NCBI GenBank assembly: GCA_958450365.1 | Contig: CAUEEP010000742.1 | Location: 2,120,001-2,184,000 of the forward strand | Direction of reading: 5' to 3' | Length of the DNA: 64,000 nt | Source: Mesorhabditis belari | Taxonomy: Eukaryota; Nematoda; Chromadorea; Rhabditida; Rhabditidae | Part shown: one piece after another, positions 10,121 through 26,800 of the stretch | Layout of the letters: every line of letters begins with the position of its first letter | Position numbering within the stretch: position 1 is the first letter of the stretch | The notes under the pieces: model-generated | What the model saw: the letters and a program-made list of their open reading frames with translations, nothing else | The model's database searches: none | What the model was told of the DNA's origin: nothing | Translations under genes and position numbers: made by a program

Positions 10121-11857
10121 CGTTTACACCCAAAAGAAAAGCTTTCATTTAATAGAAAGAAAGGGATTTTACATTATAATAGATAAAGAAAAAGTTTGGA
10201 CAAAAATTGTTGAAAATTGAAAGGTTCAATTTCAAATTGAAATAATCAGAGTAGCCGCAAGGAATCCCGATCATTTCTTTTTGAAAAGAGGGGAATTTGG
10301 TGAAAAGGGAACTCTTATCTCAAGAAGAAATCCGAAATGTTGTTAATTAAAGGAAATTCAAAAAGAATTATGATCATTACGGCCATTAGTTTTTAAGAAA
10401 AAGTTCTCGGACTTGCGACCTTTTTCCAAGAAAATCCTGGGTTGCTTTTTTAAAGCGTGGTAAAACTACCGTACCCCTCTTAATTTGCAGGTGGGAAAGG
10501 GGGTAGGCTAATTTTCGGAATTCTTTTTGCGCAACTCGCCATAACTTTCTTCTAATTGGGCCAATCTTTATGCTTTTGGTTTCATTTTGTTTCACTTATT
10601 AAGATCTACAAAATGACACCACAAATGGCATCTTTTAGAAAGCTACCCTGCTTTTCATTACCATTCAACTCACCGGTGCATTTTCCGAGTCCCCTTTTTG
10701 ACTCTCAACAACGACAGCACAAAGAAAAAGGCAAAAAACAAAAAAGTTCCACATTTCTAAAAGCTGAAAAATCGTATAATGAAAAAAATAGAATCTTTTT
10801 CTTTAACAGTTCCTATCAATTCGAGCCAGTCAAAATAGTCTTTAGAATGACTCGCTTTTGTGTTCAAATGCATCACTTTTACGGTGGAAATAATTTCTTC
10901 GAAATCTCGATGTGAAACAATCATTTTGTTGATCATTTTGATCGAAAAACTGAAATTCGGGCAATTGCCGAAGACAAACGCAATGGCGTCGATCAAATCG
11001 AGAAATAAAGAAAGAAATATTGAGATGCTCTGAAAGAAAGTTTCATTTAATATAATATTTCATGTGAATTTCATGTAATATAACATTTTTGATAAGGTAC
11101 AAAAGTCAAGGATCGATGAAAAACAGCATCCAAGTGTTCAGGTGTCGCGGTATGCTCAGAGAAAGGTTTACAGGCACAAATGGTAATATGTTTTGTATTC
11201 AAAAACCACTTATGGTTGTGCGCAAAAATTACTTTGAGTCATTTATGTCACTGATCAGGCTTAATTATGATATAATATTTTAGGCAAAAAGGCTTCATTA
11301 AACCCCAAAACACTTGCGAACTTTTTCCGAGAAAATCCTGGATTGGCCCTTTAAAGTGTGGCAAAACTACCGTACCTCTCCTAACTTGAAGGTATAAAAG
11401 AAAGCGCGTAATTTCATCTTTTTTTGCGTATTTCTGCACTTAAGCGTTCTCATGTTACCCATTCTGATTCAGTCTTTCAGTAATTATTCTGAAATAGCCA
11501 TGATTTTTTTAAATGAACTAAATGAGCAACCTCTAGCAATGTAAGGAAAGATATTTCTTTATTTTCTGCAACGAATTCCCTGAGTTTCATTTTTTTCTTT
11601 TATAAAACTATCTTTTAGTTTCAAGTTAATTAAAGTTCGAAGCATTTTAGGGCAAAAAAAAAAAATAAAGATATAGATGTTAGTTTGTGGAACTTTTGTA
11701 ACTGTTTTTGTAAGACGATTAAAATTGCGCTCCCATGTGTGGATTAGGGTGATTATTTAATATCGGATAAATAATTAGTTGGATAATTTTGAGCGAATAA
11801 TTATTTATCCAAATAAATGGCTCAATTAATTGTTGGATAATGACATTCTAAAATGCA

Positions 11858-12115
11858 CTATCTCTTTTTGCTTGCAGATCTGATTATTTTGCAACCACTT
11901 TCATTTTCGTTATAATTTTTTATGGATTTAAAATAGTTCAGAGACGAAAAAATATCACAAGGTAACTTATTCCAAATACGAGGAACACGACAAGCAAAAA
12001 GAATGATACAGTTGGCGGTTATGAAAGCTTTGAAAGGGGGTAATCTGAAAGTTGTGACTACGAGTTCTTCTGGCGTGATTCGAAATCTTAAAGAGTCCTT
12101 TAAGTTTAACATCAC
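11858..12115 (-). pseudogene. LINE reverse-transcriptase C-terminal fragment
   Basis: The frame reads LRFRITPEELVVTTFRLPPF followed by ACRVPRIWNKLPCDI. The 'R-PR-WN-LP--I' signature is the segment after the reverse transcriptase domain of many non-LTR retrotransposons. No polymerase motif is present, so it is a 3' fragment. Confidence 0.55.
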
Positions 12116-12210
12116 TCATAAAGAACCACATTAGAAAGACAGAAAAAGAATGAAATGAAATGAAATGAAGAACATGAATGAAAGAATGAAATTGCGCGCT
12201 TTCTTTTCCC

Positions 12211-12428
12211 GGGGTAGGCTAATTTCTTCCAATTTTTTTTGCGCAACTCGCCATAACTTTCTTCTAAGTCGGTCAATCTTTATGATTTGTGGTTTCATTT
12301 TGTAGATCTTAATAAGTGCAACAAAATGAAACCAAAAGCATAAAGATTGGTCCACTTAGAAGAAAGTTACGGCGAGTTGCGCAAATGACCCTGTTGCGCA
12401 AAAAGAATTGCGAAAATTTGCCTACCCC
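12211..12428. mobile_element. Palindromic MITE with GGGGTAGGC ends
   Basis: The ends GGGGTAGGCTAATTT and AAATTTGCCTACCCC are inverted, and the two halves pair through CAACTCGCCATAACTTTCTT around a centre near 12320. Related copies lie at 41083-41295 (left end damaged) and, as a half copy, at about 10500-10620. Confidence 0.7.
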
Positions 12429-13148
12429 TTTTCCCATCTGCAAATTAAGAGCGGTACGGTAGGTTTACCACGCTTTAAAGCACCAACCCAGGATTTTCTC
12501 GGAAAAAAAGGTCGCAAGTCCGAAAACTTTTTTAAAAGCTAATGATCATAATTCTTTTTGAATTTCCTTTACTTAACATCATTTCGGATTTCTTCTTGAG
12601 ATAAGAGTTCCCTTTTCACCAAATTCCGCTCTTTTCCAAAAGAAATGATCGGGATTCCTTGCGGCTACTCTGGTTATTTCAATTTCGAAAACTTTTCAAT
12701 ACTGATACATTTTTCTTTGTTTTTTTACGCAAAACGGACTCTTCGGACTCATTTGTTCCAGGATTCATTTTTGCTCATTTTCCCTTTTTTCTAATCTCAT
12801 CTCTTTTGGGGAAAAAAATCGGTCACAAATTATAAAACTCTTTCAAATTCATTTCGTTTTTTTTTGATCTTCAACTAATCATTTCTCATATGAATTTCCT
12901 GTCAAAAGACTTCAAAGATCATTTTATTTGAATCGTTGAAGTGAAAAAAAAATTCTCGTACTTGAAGGAAAGAAATTGAAAATGCCATTAAAAAGTTCAA
13001 AATTTTAAAATTTTTTTTAATTAAATTACGTTTTTTTGAAAGATCATGATGAGATTTTTAAAGTTAAAACTAATTTTTTTTTTAAATCCAGACATTTAAT
13101 TTCTATTGTTAAACCAAATAGATTCAAATATTTGCTTTAATATTTGCT

Positions 13149-15432
13149 TTAATATTTAATAAGCTGCTGCTTTTTTGTGAGCCGAACTTTCTCCTTGTTC
13201 GCGTAGACGGAAAATAAGGGCGCAAAAATGGCGAACAACTCGTAGCCGGTGTTGAAATAGTGCACATTGTGGAGGATGATGAGACGAGGCTGAGTGAACA
13301 CCGTTGATGAGTAGATCTGCAATTCAGGAAATATTCGCTTTTTTTCTTTTCTTTGAGCTTTTTCTTAGGATCAGATAGGAATCAGATTTGAATTGTTTTC
13401 TTAAAACGTTCATAGAAAACTACCGTAGCTACCATAGTCTTTCCTTTATTATTCTACTCAATTTTCTTCCAATTCAATTCACAGTTTGATTCTTTAGCAA
13501 AAGCCGAAAGAAAGATTACGATAGCTTTCCAAGTTGGACACTATATAGAAAACGAGACACACGAATTTCATCAGCTCACCTCCATCGCATTAATCGCAAA
13601 ATAAAACCCCATAATCGCTGTCACTTTCCCGATCGCTTGCAATTTGTGCCCAATCGTGTATTGCAGTGATTGATAAATGGCTCGACAGTATAAAAGGATC
13701 GCCGTCGCCACGTTCACGAGGAAGAGATACGTGCCCGAGACAGCTTGTACTTGTTGATAGCTCTGAAGACTCTAGTACCGTCTTTTCTCTAATAGTAGTG
13801 CACTTCAGCGAGCCGAGTTGGTGACTATTTTACAGCTTTCAAAGTTTTCCCAGAAACTCAACACTCAAATCCTCCGCTAGATCTGATCGTCAGCTACATT
13901 TTCCGACCCCACATCGATAGGTTCTGATAAGCGCTTTTCGAGATTTCAAGAAATCTAGGCAACGCTCACGGTGCACTACTATTAGAGAAAATACGGTTTA
14001 TGATTTCAATCATTAATCCCCAATTTACTATGAACTTTTTGATCATTAAATTGTTTAGAAAAAGATCCAATTAACTTTAATCACGAAAAAAAAAACGCAA
14101 ACATAATTCTTGATGATTTCAAAAGCACACAAGGCAAATGTTTAATGTACCAAGCAAAATGCTTTTCACCTGCATTACTCTACTTGCATTAAGCGGCCTC
14201 AACACGTAAACCGTTAAATAAATCGAGAAAGGCAGTGGGAAAAGAAAAGCGATCAGATAAATCGTGTAGTCGGGGAGATTTTTACCCTGAAAATCGAATT
14301 TTCACTTTAAACTTTCGATTAGTCATTCCAAAAACCCGCCATTTTCTTGCGATACTTCTGTGCAAAGCATTTGACAATTGCATTGGCGAAAGCTGCAGTG
14401 ACTGCGGACTTGACAAGATAATGAAAGATCACATATTCGACGAGGGCCACTTTGGCATCGGCCACTAAACGGTACATCCAAAGCAGCCAGGGAGCGGTGA
14501 TGGCATAGACACGGACACGATTAAAGATCCCGTTGAGGAAGAGGATAAGCGTTGACTAGAATTCATCGGATTTGATAGGCCAATTTTGTTCTAAATGCTA
14601 TCCAGGCGTATCAGCCATGCCTAGGCCTATCTTACAGGCCCTGGGGCTCGATTGGAACATCCAGGGATATGTCTAGATCCAGTATGTCAACTTTTAGCTA
14701 TTACTACAGTTTACGTTAGTGTAAATCTATTGGGTTGGTGAATTGAAAACTGCGGGACTTTGAACTAAAATTTATTCAACATAAAACCATCAATTCATTC
14801 CAAATAATTTCCATTATTATTGACGACTTCTGCCCATTTTACAGGCAATTTGAGGATTCCCTTTCGCGGTAGGATTTTGGTTTGTGTGTGAGACAAGTGT
14901 GAGACTCAAAAATGGAGGACTGGAGATGTCCCTGGAGGACGTTTGAGCACTTTCTTCAAAATAAACCCATTTTGGTGTCAATAGAAAAGTTGTAGAGAAT
15001 CAAAAATCAGGCTTATAGCCAAATTTCCAAAAAGATACACTTAGTAGTTTCGCTTAAAATGCAAGTTTTGTGAAAATTCGTAAATTTGGCATTTCTTGAA
15101 AACCAGTTTTTAAATCGTTCTGAAAATTTGGCTATAAGCTTGATTTTTGATTCTCTACAACTTTCCCATTGACACCAAAATAGGTTTCTTTTTGAAGAAA
15201 GTGCTCAAACTGTCACATATGACAATAGGCGGCGGTTTTCAATTCACCAACCCAATATAAGAGGAAAACGTTTTCAAATAAAATCCCTTACCGTAACACA
15301 CGACGCATAGATGTACTGCTTTGCAATGTAGAGACCCTTTTTGAAACATAAAGCGAAAATCCACGCGTGCACACAAATCGCCGTGATATCAACGATCGTT
15401 TGGAAGATGAAAAGAGCCTCGATAAGCTCCAT
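13149..15432 (-). CDS. Seven-transmembrane serpentine-type receptor, nematode family not assigned
   Basis: Five exons give about 270 residues. Exon 1 (ATG at 15432) is MELIEALFIFQTIVDITAIC with one helix. Exon 2 (about 14560-14335) has two helices (LILFLNGIFNRVRVYAITAP and a second around FHYLVKSAVTAAF). Exon 3 (14287-14170) has YTIYLIAFLFPLPFSIYLTV. Exon 4 (about 13766-13580) has YLFLVNVATAILLYCRAIY and AIMGFYFAINAME. Exon 5 has FNTGYELFAIFAPLFSVYA and ends KKQQLIKY-stop. The number of hydrophobic helices, the small size and the C-terminal 'YELFAIFAPLFSVY' block suit a nematode chemoreceptor-like GPCR. No diagnostic motif lets me pick among the sr families. A mariner derivative fills intron 1 and a MITE abuts the acceptor of exon 4. 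Confidence 0.7.
13777..13997. mobile_element. MITE with ACCGT...CTAATAGTAGTGCAC inverted ends
   Basis: Left ACCGTCTTTTCTCTAATAG and right CTATTAGAGAAAATACGGT are inverted copies. It sits in intron 3 of the receptor gene with its edge about 10 bases from the exon 4 acceptor. The same ends occur at 23006 and 24741. Confidence 0.7.
14730..15255 (-). mobile_element. 526-bp mariner-derived element
   Basis: The terminal repeats TTGGGTTGGTGAATTGAAAA and its inverse are flanked by TA on both sides. On the minus strand 14860-14795 reads GILKLPVKWAEVVNNNG and a stop, which is the typical C-terminus of a mariner transposase ('LP-KW--VV-NNG'). The remainder is an internal inverted repeat around 14960-15210 unrelated to transposase. 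An opposite-orientation copy of identical length is at 33291-33816. Confidence 0.8.
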
Positions 15433-15530
15433 TATAAATTCAAGAAAAGTTTTCAATTTAAATACTAAATAAAAGGAGTTTAGTCGAGTTTTATAATCTA
15501 GAAAATAAAAAGAATTCAACTGTCTAAAGA

Positions 15531-15625
15531 AAAGAAAATATAAAGAAAAGGAAATATAAAGAAAAGAAAATATAAAGAAAAGAAAATAGAAAGAAAAGAA
15601 AATATGAAGAAAAGAAAATATAAAG
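15531..15625. repeat. A-rich tandem repeat (AAGAAAAGAAAATATA type)
   Basis: About six imperfect copies of a 16-bp purine/AT unit just upstream of the receptor gene. Confidence 0.75.
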
Positions 15626-15659
15626 AATTCATTTTGTCTAAAGAATTCGAAAAAATTGA

Positions 15660-17000
15660 ACCTCTAAATTCTCTTGGGATTTACGAAAATTCTCGCTAAT
15701 TCTTGACAAATCAATTTTCGCAATTTTACTCGAAATTCTTTAATTAGAAGTTGCTTTTTAAAAATCTATTTAAAATCAATTTTTTTTCGTGAATACCAAT
15801 AAAAACAACAACTTACAAAAATCACCCGAGAAATATTCAATGTTATTGGAAATTAAATATTATAATTTAAAGCATATCAAGAGCAAAAAGAAAAAAAAAA
15901 AACACCAGCAGCAGCAGCAGCAAAGGTGGGATTCTCCATCAACGATCATCAACATCAACAAAAGCAAAGGTGGGATTCTCCATCAAGAATGCTTGCGGCG
16001 TCGAGGTGATTCGATCGGAGATTTGCTCAGCAAGATCCGCTTCTCGTTTCGTGAACAAATGCCTAAAACAAAGTTTTAATATGCCATTTCTCTTTCAAGA
16101 TGGCCAATCGGAATGTCTCACAAATAATATAAATATCATAATAAAGATGACAACAATCGATGAAATGAGTAAAAAAAATCGTCCAATACTACATTTAGCA
16201 CAACACATAAAACTAATGAACGATGTCGATTTCTCAATTCATTCAAGAGAAACTTTCCTACGGTCATTTGGCCACTTTAGAATTTAACCAGTTTTAATAA
16301 TAATACTTTATTCAAACGATAAAGTGAAAGAAATGATAGAGAAATGCACAGTGATACTTAATCATACAATACATACTGAAATCAATAAGCCAATTACTTA
16401 CGGCAAAGAGCCACTAGATCTAAAGCATCGATACGTTTCTTGAATATGAAAAGCGACTGAATTTCTCGTATGTCGTTTGGGAGCAAGTTCCATAATCTAG
16501 CGGCTCTAACGGGAAATGAATTTGATAAAGAGGCATTGGAAGCAAAGGGAATTTGCAAAAGGAATGAGCCACTTCTGGGCCCTGACCGCGGTTTAAATTT
16601 GAAAAAGTCTATAAACAAAGGGCTAATCTGTTTACAACGGAGGATTTTGAAAGTTTTATCCAAAAATCAAGTCATAAATACCAGAATGATTCAGAGGAAA
16701 AATTCGCATATAAAGAAAGTTTTATAAAATTAAACGTACTTTAAGCGAAATCTCGAACTTCTGAATTCTCTTGGGATTTGCGAAAATTCTCGCTAATGTT
16801 GACAAACCGCTTTTTCGCAATTTTGCTCGAAATTTTTTGATTAGGAGTTGCCTTTTAAAAATTTATTCAACATCAAATAATTTTTTGGGAAGACAAATAA
16901 AAACAACAACTTACAAAATCACCCAAGAAAAAAAGAGAAATATTCAATGTTATTGGAACTTAAATATTATAATTTAAAGCGTATCAATAGCAAAAACGAA
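15660..17000. pseudogene. Mosaic of repeated DNA and broken prp-40 exon/intron copies
   Basis: A ~230-bp segment occurs twice in direct orientation (about 15660-15890 and 16755-17000; both contain AATTCTCTTGGGATTT and AAAAACAACAACTTAC). Between them, 15925-16080 matches the prp-40 exon region 18908-19130: minus-strand AFLMENPTFA corresponds to LLIENPAFA of the real protein, and CCTAAAACAAAGTTTTAATA corresponds to its intron. Pieces near 16265 and 16680-16740 resemble prp-40 intron sequence at 21960-22140. The original reading frame is broken, so this is a scrambled partial duplicate of the neighbouring gene. Confidence 0.6.
16394..16663 (-). pseudogene. LINE reverse-transcriptase C-terminal fragment (second, different copy)
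   Basis: The frame contains FPVRAARLWNLLPNDI and FIFKKRIDAL. The 'R--RLWN-LP--I------F K--I' pattern is the C-terminal tail of non-LTR retrotransposon polyproteins. It differs from the copy at 11858-12115 enough to be another family member. It lies inside the prp-40 mosaic. Confidence 0.6.
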
Positions 17001-17052
17001 AAACAATACAAATATAGATCGGTCGATTCTCCCATTATGCATATGCATCACC

Positions 17053-22608
<5,556 letters not shown>

Positions 22609-23856
22609 TCTTCTGAAAACTTTTAAAATTTATATCACATTTAAGAAAATGAAAAAATTTCATTTGAAAAGAATTGATCAAAAAGTTGACCAAAATTAAA
22701 CAAGATCTTCCCCGCTTTGCTTGTGTTCGATAATTCAATACGAAGGGAGGAGCGCAGAGAAGAAAAGATTGGGAAAGTCGGGTAGACGACGGAGAGGGCA
22801 CGGTTTAGAATGCAGAAAAGGGGAATTTAAGAAACGATTGCAAAACTATAGATTTCCCAAATCTAACACAGAAGCGTTAATTGACATATAAGAAGAATAC
22901 TTTCACATAAAGAAGCTAACTTATGGCTTTTATAAGTTGCCAAAGCTAGTGTCATTCTTAAAATATGCTGTTCCACTTAGCCATTTGACGAATAAAGTTT
23001 ACTATACCGTATTTTCTGTAATAGTAGTGCAGTCTGTAATAGTAGTGCAGACTGTAATAGTAGTAGAGTCTGTAATAGTAGTGCAGTCTATAATAGTAGT
23101 GCAGTCAGTAATAGTAGTGCAGTCTGTAATAGTACTGCAATCTGTAATAGTAGTGTAATCTGTAATAGTACTACAATCTGTAATAGTAGTGTAATCTGTA
23201 ATGGTAGTGCAGTCTGTAATAGTAGTGCAGACAGGAGGGGGTTGAAAAAAATAGATCATTCTGCATAAACAAACTCTTTTTGGCACACTACAAGTTAAAT
23301 TCTTCATTCTCTGTCGAATTGCTGTAAGAAAACGAAGAAAATCGGTGTGTCAGAAGACGTATGTTTAGATTTGAAGAGCACAAAGTACATAAATAGCTGA
23401 TTAAATCTGAATCAAATACAAAAGTACAAGCCATTAATTTAAAAAAATGATTTGGATTAACAAAATTATCATTTTCAAGTGCCAGATGCAAGATTGGTAA
23501 TTGGATTGATAAAATAGAAACCTAGTTATTTTAACATACGCACCTTAGCTTAAAAAGCTTAGCTCTGCTTTTCTGCAAAACAAAGTTCAACCTCAATTCT
23601 TGATAATTGTCGAAATACCATCAGAAATTATCATTGTCTTGTTGGAATTGATTTCTTGCTTTTGATAAAAAGTCGAAGATTTATTGCCGTAAAAAATATT
23701 GGTACCCGATTGGAAAAAGGAGAGTTTTACAAGAGACGAAGAAGATGAATCACAGAATTAATCACTGAAATTTTGCTAGGCAAGATTTTTTTTTTGTTGT
23801 TTTTGATTTGATTCATGAAAAAGATACAGAAATTTGAAATTTCTCATCCTTTTTTT
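22609..23856. other. Intergenic interval between prp-40 and the receptor gene
   Basis: The left edge is the prp-40 5' region. 23490-23600 is a copy of about 90 bp of a prp-40 intron (20630-20710; both contain GAAACCTAGTTATTTTAACA). The middle holds the 18-bp array described separately. No coding frame with a recognisable domain was seen. Confidence 0.5.
23006..23253. repeat. 18-bp tandem array grown inside a MITE end
   Basis: The segment starts with the MITE end ACCGTATTTTCTGTAATAG and then repeats GTAATAGTAGTGCAGTCT about a dozen times with small changes. It finishes with the GGAGGGGGTTGAAAAA interior seen at 24771. Frames on both strands are open only because of the periodicity. Confidence 0.8.
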
Positions 23857-26800
23857 CAGATATTTGCGAGCATTTCTCGAAATTTGCTCGGTCGACGCGG
23901 TTTGAGCAATTCTTGATGCTCCTCATGGAGATCCGTCAAATAGGTGACCTCGGCCGTAGTCTCCTCTTCAATTATTGGACCCTGAAAAGATTTTTAGTAT
24001 TGCTTTTAAAAATAAGTCCATTTTTGAAGAGATTTAAAACAGGTTCAGTCTTCTCAATTTTGTATAGATAACCAAGCAATTTCATGTCTAGGGATGTGCG
24101 ACGAGTTGCATTTTAGCACATTTAGACGATTTAGAATTTAACCAGCGCAACATTAGCATTAACTTTGCGTGAGGCTCAGGTCTTTTTTAGCATTACTGTA
24201 CGTATTGTATTTTTAATTTTTGAAGTCCACTTTGAAGACATTTAAAACAGGTTCAGTCTTCAATTTTGTATAGATAACCAAGCAATTTCCTGTCTAGCAC
24301 AATAATTGTGATTTTTCGTATTGAAATTCCTATCGTTAAGCTAGTTTATCTTACCATTCACTTTGCGTTTTCGATCTAGATTTTCGATCGTTTTCGATCG
24401 ATTTTCTTTAAAAAAAAAAATAAAATAATGATTTGATCTGTCTTCGCACTTAGCGCAGATCACAACCCGCTTCCACATTTACTGAGGCAGAAGTGTAGTT
24501 GTCGTAGCCGATGATACTCCGATGGCCGGGCTGGGGCGCTCGGAGGGGAGCCCATGGGAGTCGAACCCACGACTAACCCGCGCCGACGTTGCTCAACTTG
24601 GCAGATCGGACGGGGTCGACCACAGACCCTTCCCTTTCTGGGCCCCGATTTTCTTTATTGTCAGTACTATTTCCCCGCTTTTCTATTCTGTGAAAAATTT
24701 TGATGTTTCACTTATTCATTTGCCGAATAAAGTCTACTATACCGTATTTTCTGTAATAGTAGTGCAGGCATGAGGGGGGTTGAAAAAAAAATAGTAGTGC
24801 ACACTACTATTACAAAAAATGCGGTATATAAAAATAGTGTCTGTCCAGCTGTCTGTACGAGGATTTTCTCTGCTGTTTTTTGACCAATAAAGCTAAAACT
24901 TCTTTAGAAAACCTTAAAATGTATTGTAGTTGTGTCATTTAAAGAAGAATTTTTAAAAAATCAAACTTGGGCGAAACACCCGGGGGAGCCGAACCCGGGG
25001 CTTGTGGGCCCTAGACAAGCGCGCTTCCGACTACGCGACGGCGACAAAGCATCGAGCCAGAAAAAGCAGCTGTTAAGCGGGTTTTTTTAGGCTGGTATAT
25101 ATGTCGTAGCCGCTGACGAATCATTCGTTAACGGCTGAATTTCGTTAGCGGCTACGACATATATATAAAAGTTTTGTGTGTGTTTGAGGCGAAATTTACC
25201 CGATCGGTGCCCAGGATGAGCGTCATGTCGACAAGAATCTTCCGGCGATTCTGTAAAAGTAGTGCCAACTCGTCTCTGGCTCTCGGTCGACCATTCACCA
25301 AGTCCTGAATGAGAACATTAAATTAACTGGGGGTGGGGGGTTAATGAATTATCATTTTGTGTTTCGCTTCGAAAGCTTCATTTCCATTACGCTATTTCTA
25401 CGCTCATAGCACAAAATAGTATTTTATACTCCGAAATTTCAGGGTGATGGTTTATCGAATGAGTTTTGTGAATGAATGAATGAATTCGAAGTCGAAGTGA
25501 AGAAAAGTCGAACCGAATGAATTTTGTGAATATAAACATAACACTTAATTATCGCTTATTTTCTATAGCTTAATCAAATGATACAATGTCTACGAGTTTT
25601 ATTTGGCTCAATGTTTTGGAGCTGGCAGAGATGTTTTGGAGTCTTTTTGGACCGTTTGCCATTAGCAATTTACAGATTTTGCTCGTATCTTATTCAGTTT
25701 TGTCTGAATAACGTTGAATTTTCTTTTATTCGATAGAGAATTTGATTTCGAGTCAAATGAAAGAAAATTCAAATTGGGTGACAACAAACCATGACTGGGT
25801 TTGTTTTACAAACAAAACCAGTCATGGTTGAGGAAAATTCGTAGATTACTAACGGCAAAGAGGTTGAAAAAAAGGGATGGAGTTAATATATTACTTAAGT
25901 TACTTAAAGTTACTTAAAGTTACTTAAAGTTACTTAAAGTTACTTAAAGTTACTTAAAGTTACTTAAAGTTACTTAAAGTTACTTAAAGTTACTTAAAGT
26001 TACTTAAAGTTACTTAAAGTTACTTAAAGTTACTTAAAGTTACTCAAAGTGTAAAAGTTACTTAAAGTTACTTAAAGTTACTTAAAGTTACTTAAAGTTA
26101 CTTAAAGTTACTTAAAGTTACTTAAAGTTACTTAAAGTTACTTAAAGTTACTTAAAGTTACTTAAAGTTACTTAAAGTTACTTAAAGTTACTTAAAGTTA
26201 CTTAAAGTTACTTAAAGTTACTTAAAGTTACTTAAAGTTACTTAAAGTTACTTAAAGTTACTTAAAGTTACTTAAAGTTACTTAAAGTTACTTAAAGTTA
26301 CTTAAAGTTACTTAAAGTTACTTAAATCACTCGATCATTATAATAATAATGATTTGATCTGTCTTCGCACTTAGCGCAGATCACAACCTGCTTCCACATT
26401 TACTGAGGCAGAAGTGTAGTTGTCGTAGCCGATGATACTCCGATGGCCGGGCTGGGGCGCTCGGAGGGGAACCCATGGGAGTCGAACCCACGACTAACCC
26501 GCGCCGACGTTGCTCAACTTGGCAGATCGGACGGGGTCGACCACAGACCCTTCCCTTTCTGGGCCCCCTCACTCGATCATTTTCAATCATTTTACCTGAC
26601 TATTAAACATTTGTGGTTGATTGGTGAGATTACTGCGAAGACTGTTCGAGACGACAACAATCGAATACTTTTCAAGGTTTCTTTCGAGCACCTAGACTTT
26701 GGATTTGATTGATTGAACGATTTGATTGATTTCTTTTACCTCAATTGGTCGTGCTTTATGTTGCCATCTGAGTAAAGCTCTCATCAGCGCTTTTCTTATC

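Larger units (their letters stand above)
10222..12700. repeat. 2.5-kb structure with ~400-bp inverted arms
   Basis: The left arm (about 10222-10620) and right arm (about 12292-12700) are reverse complements with scattered differences. They share AGTAGCCGCAAGGAATCCCG at the outer part and CAACTCGCCATAACTTTCTT at the inner part. The 1.7-kb spacer has a third, shorter arm-like copy near 11285-11400 and a LINE relic. No coding exon of a host gene falls in it. It is best explained as a foldback-type transposon or two inserted copies in opposite orientation. Confidence 0.65.
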
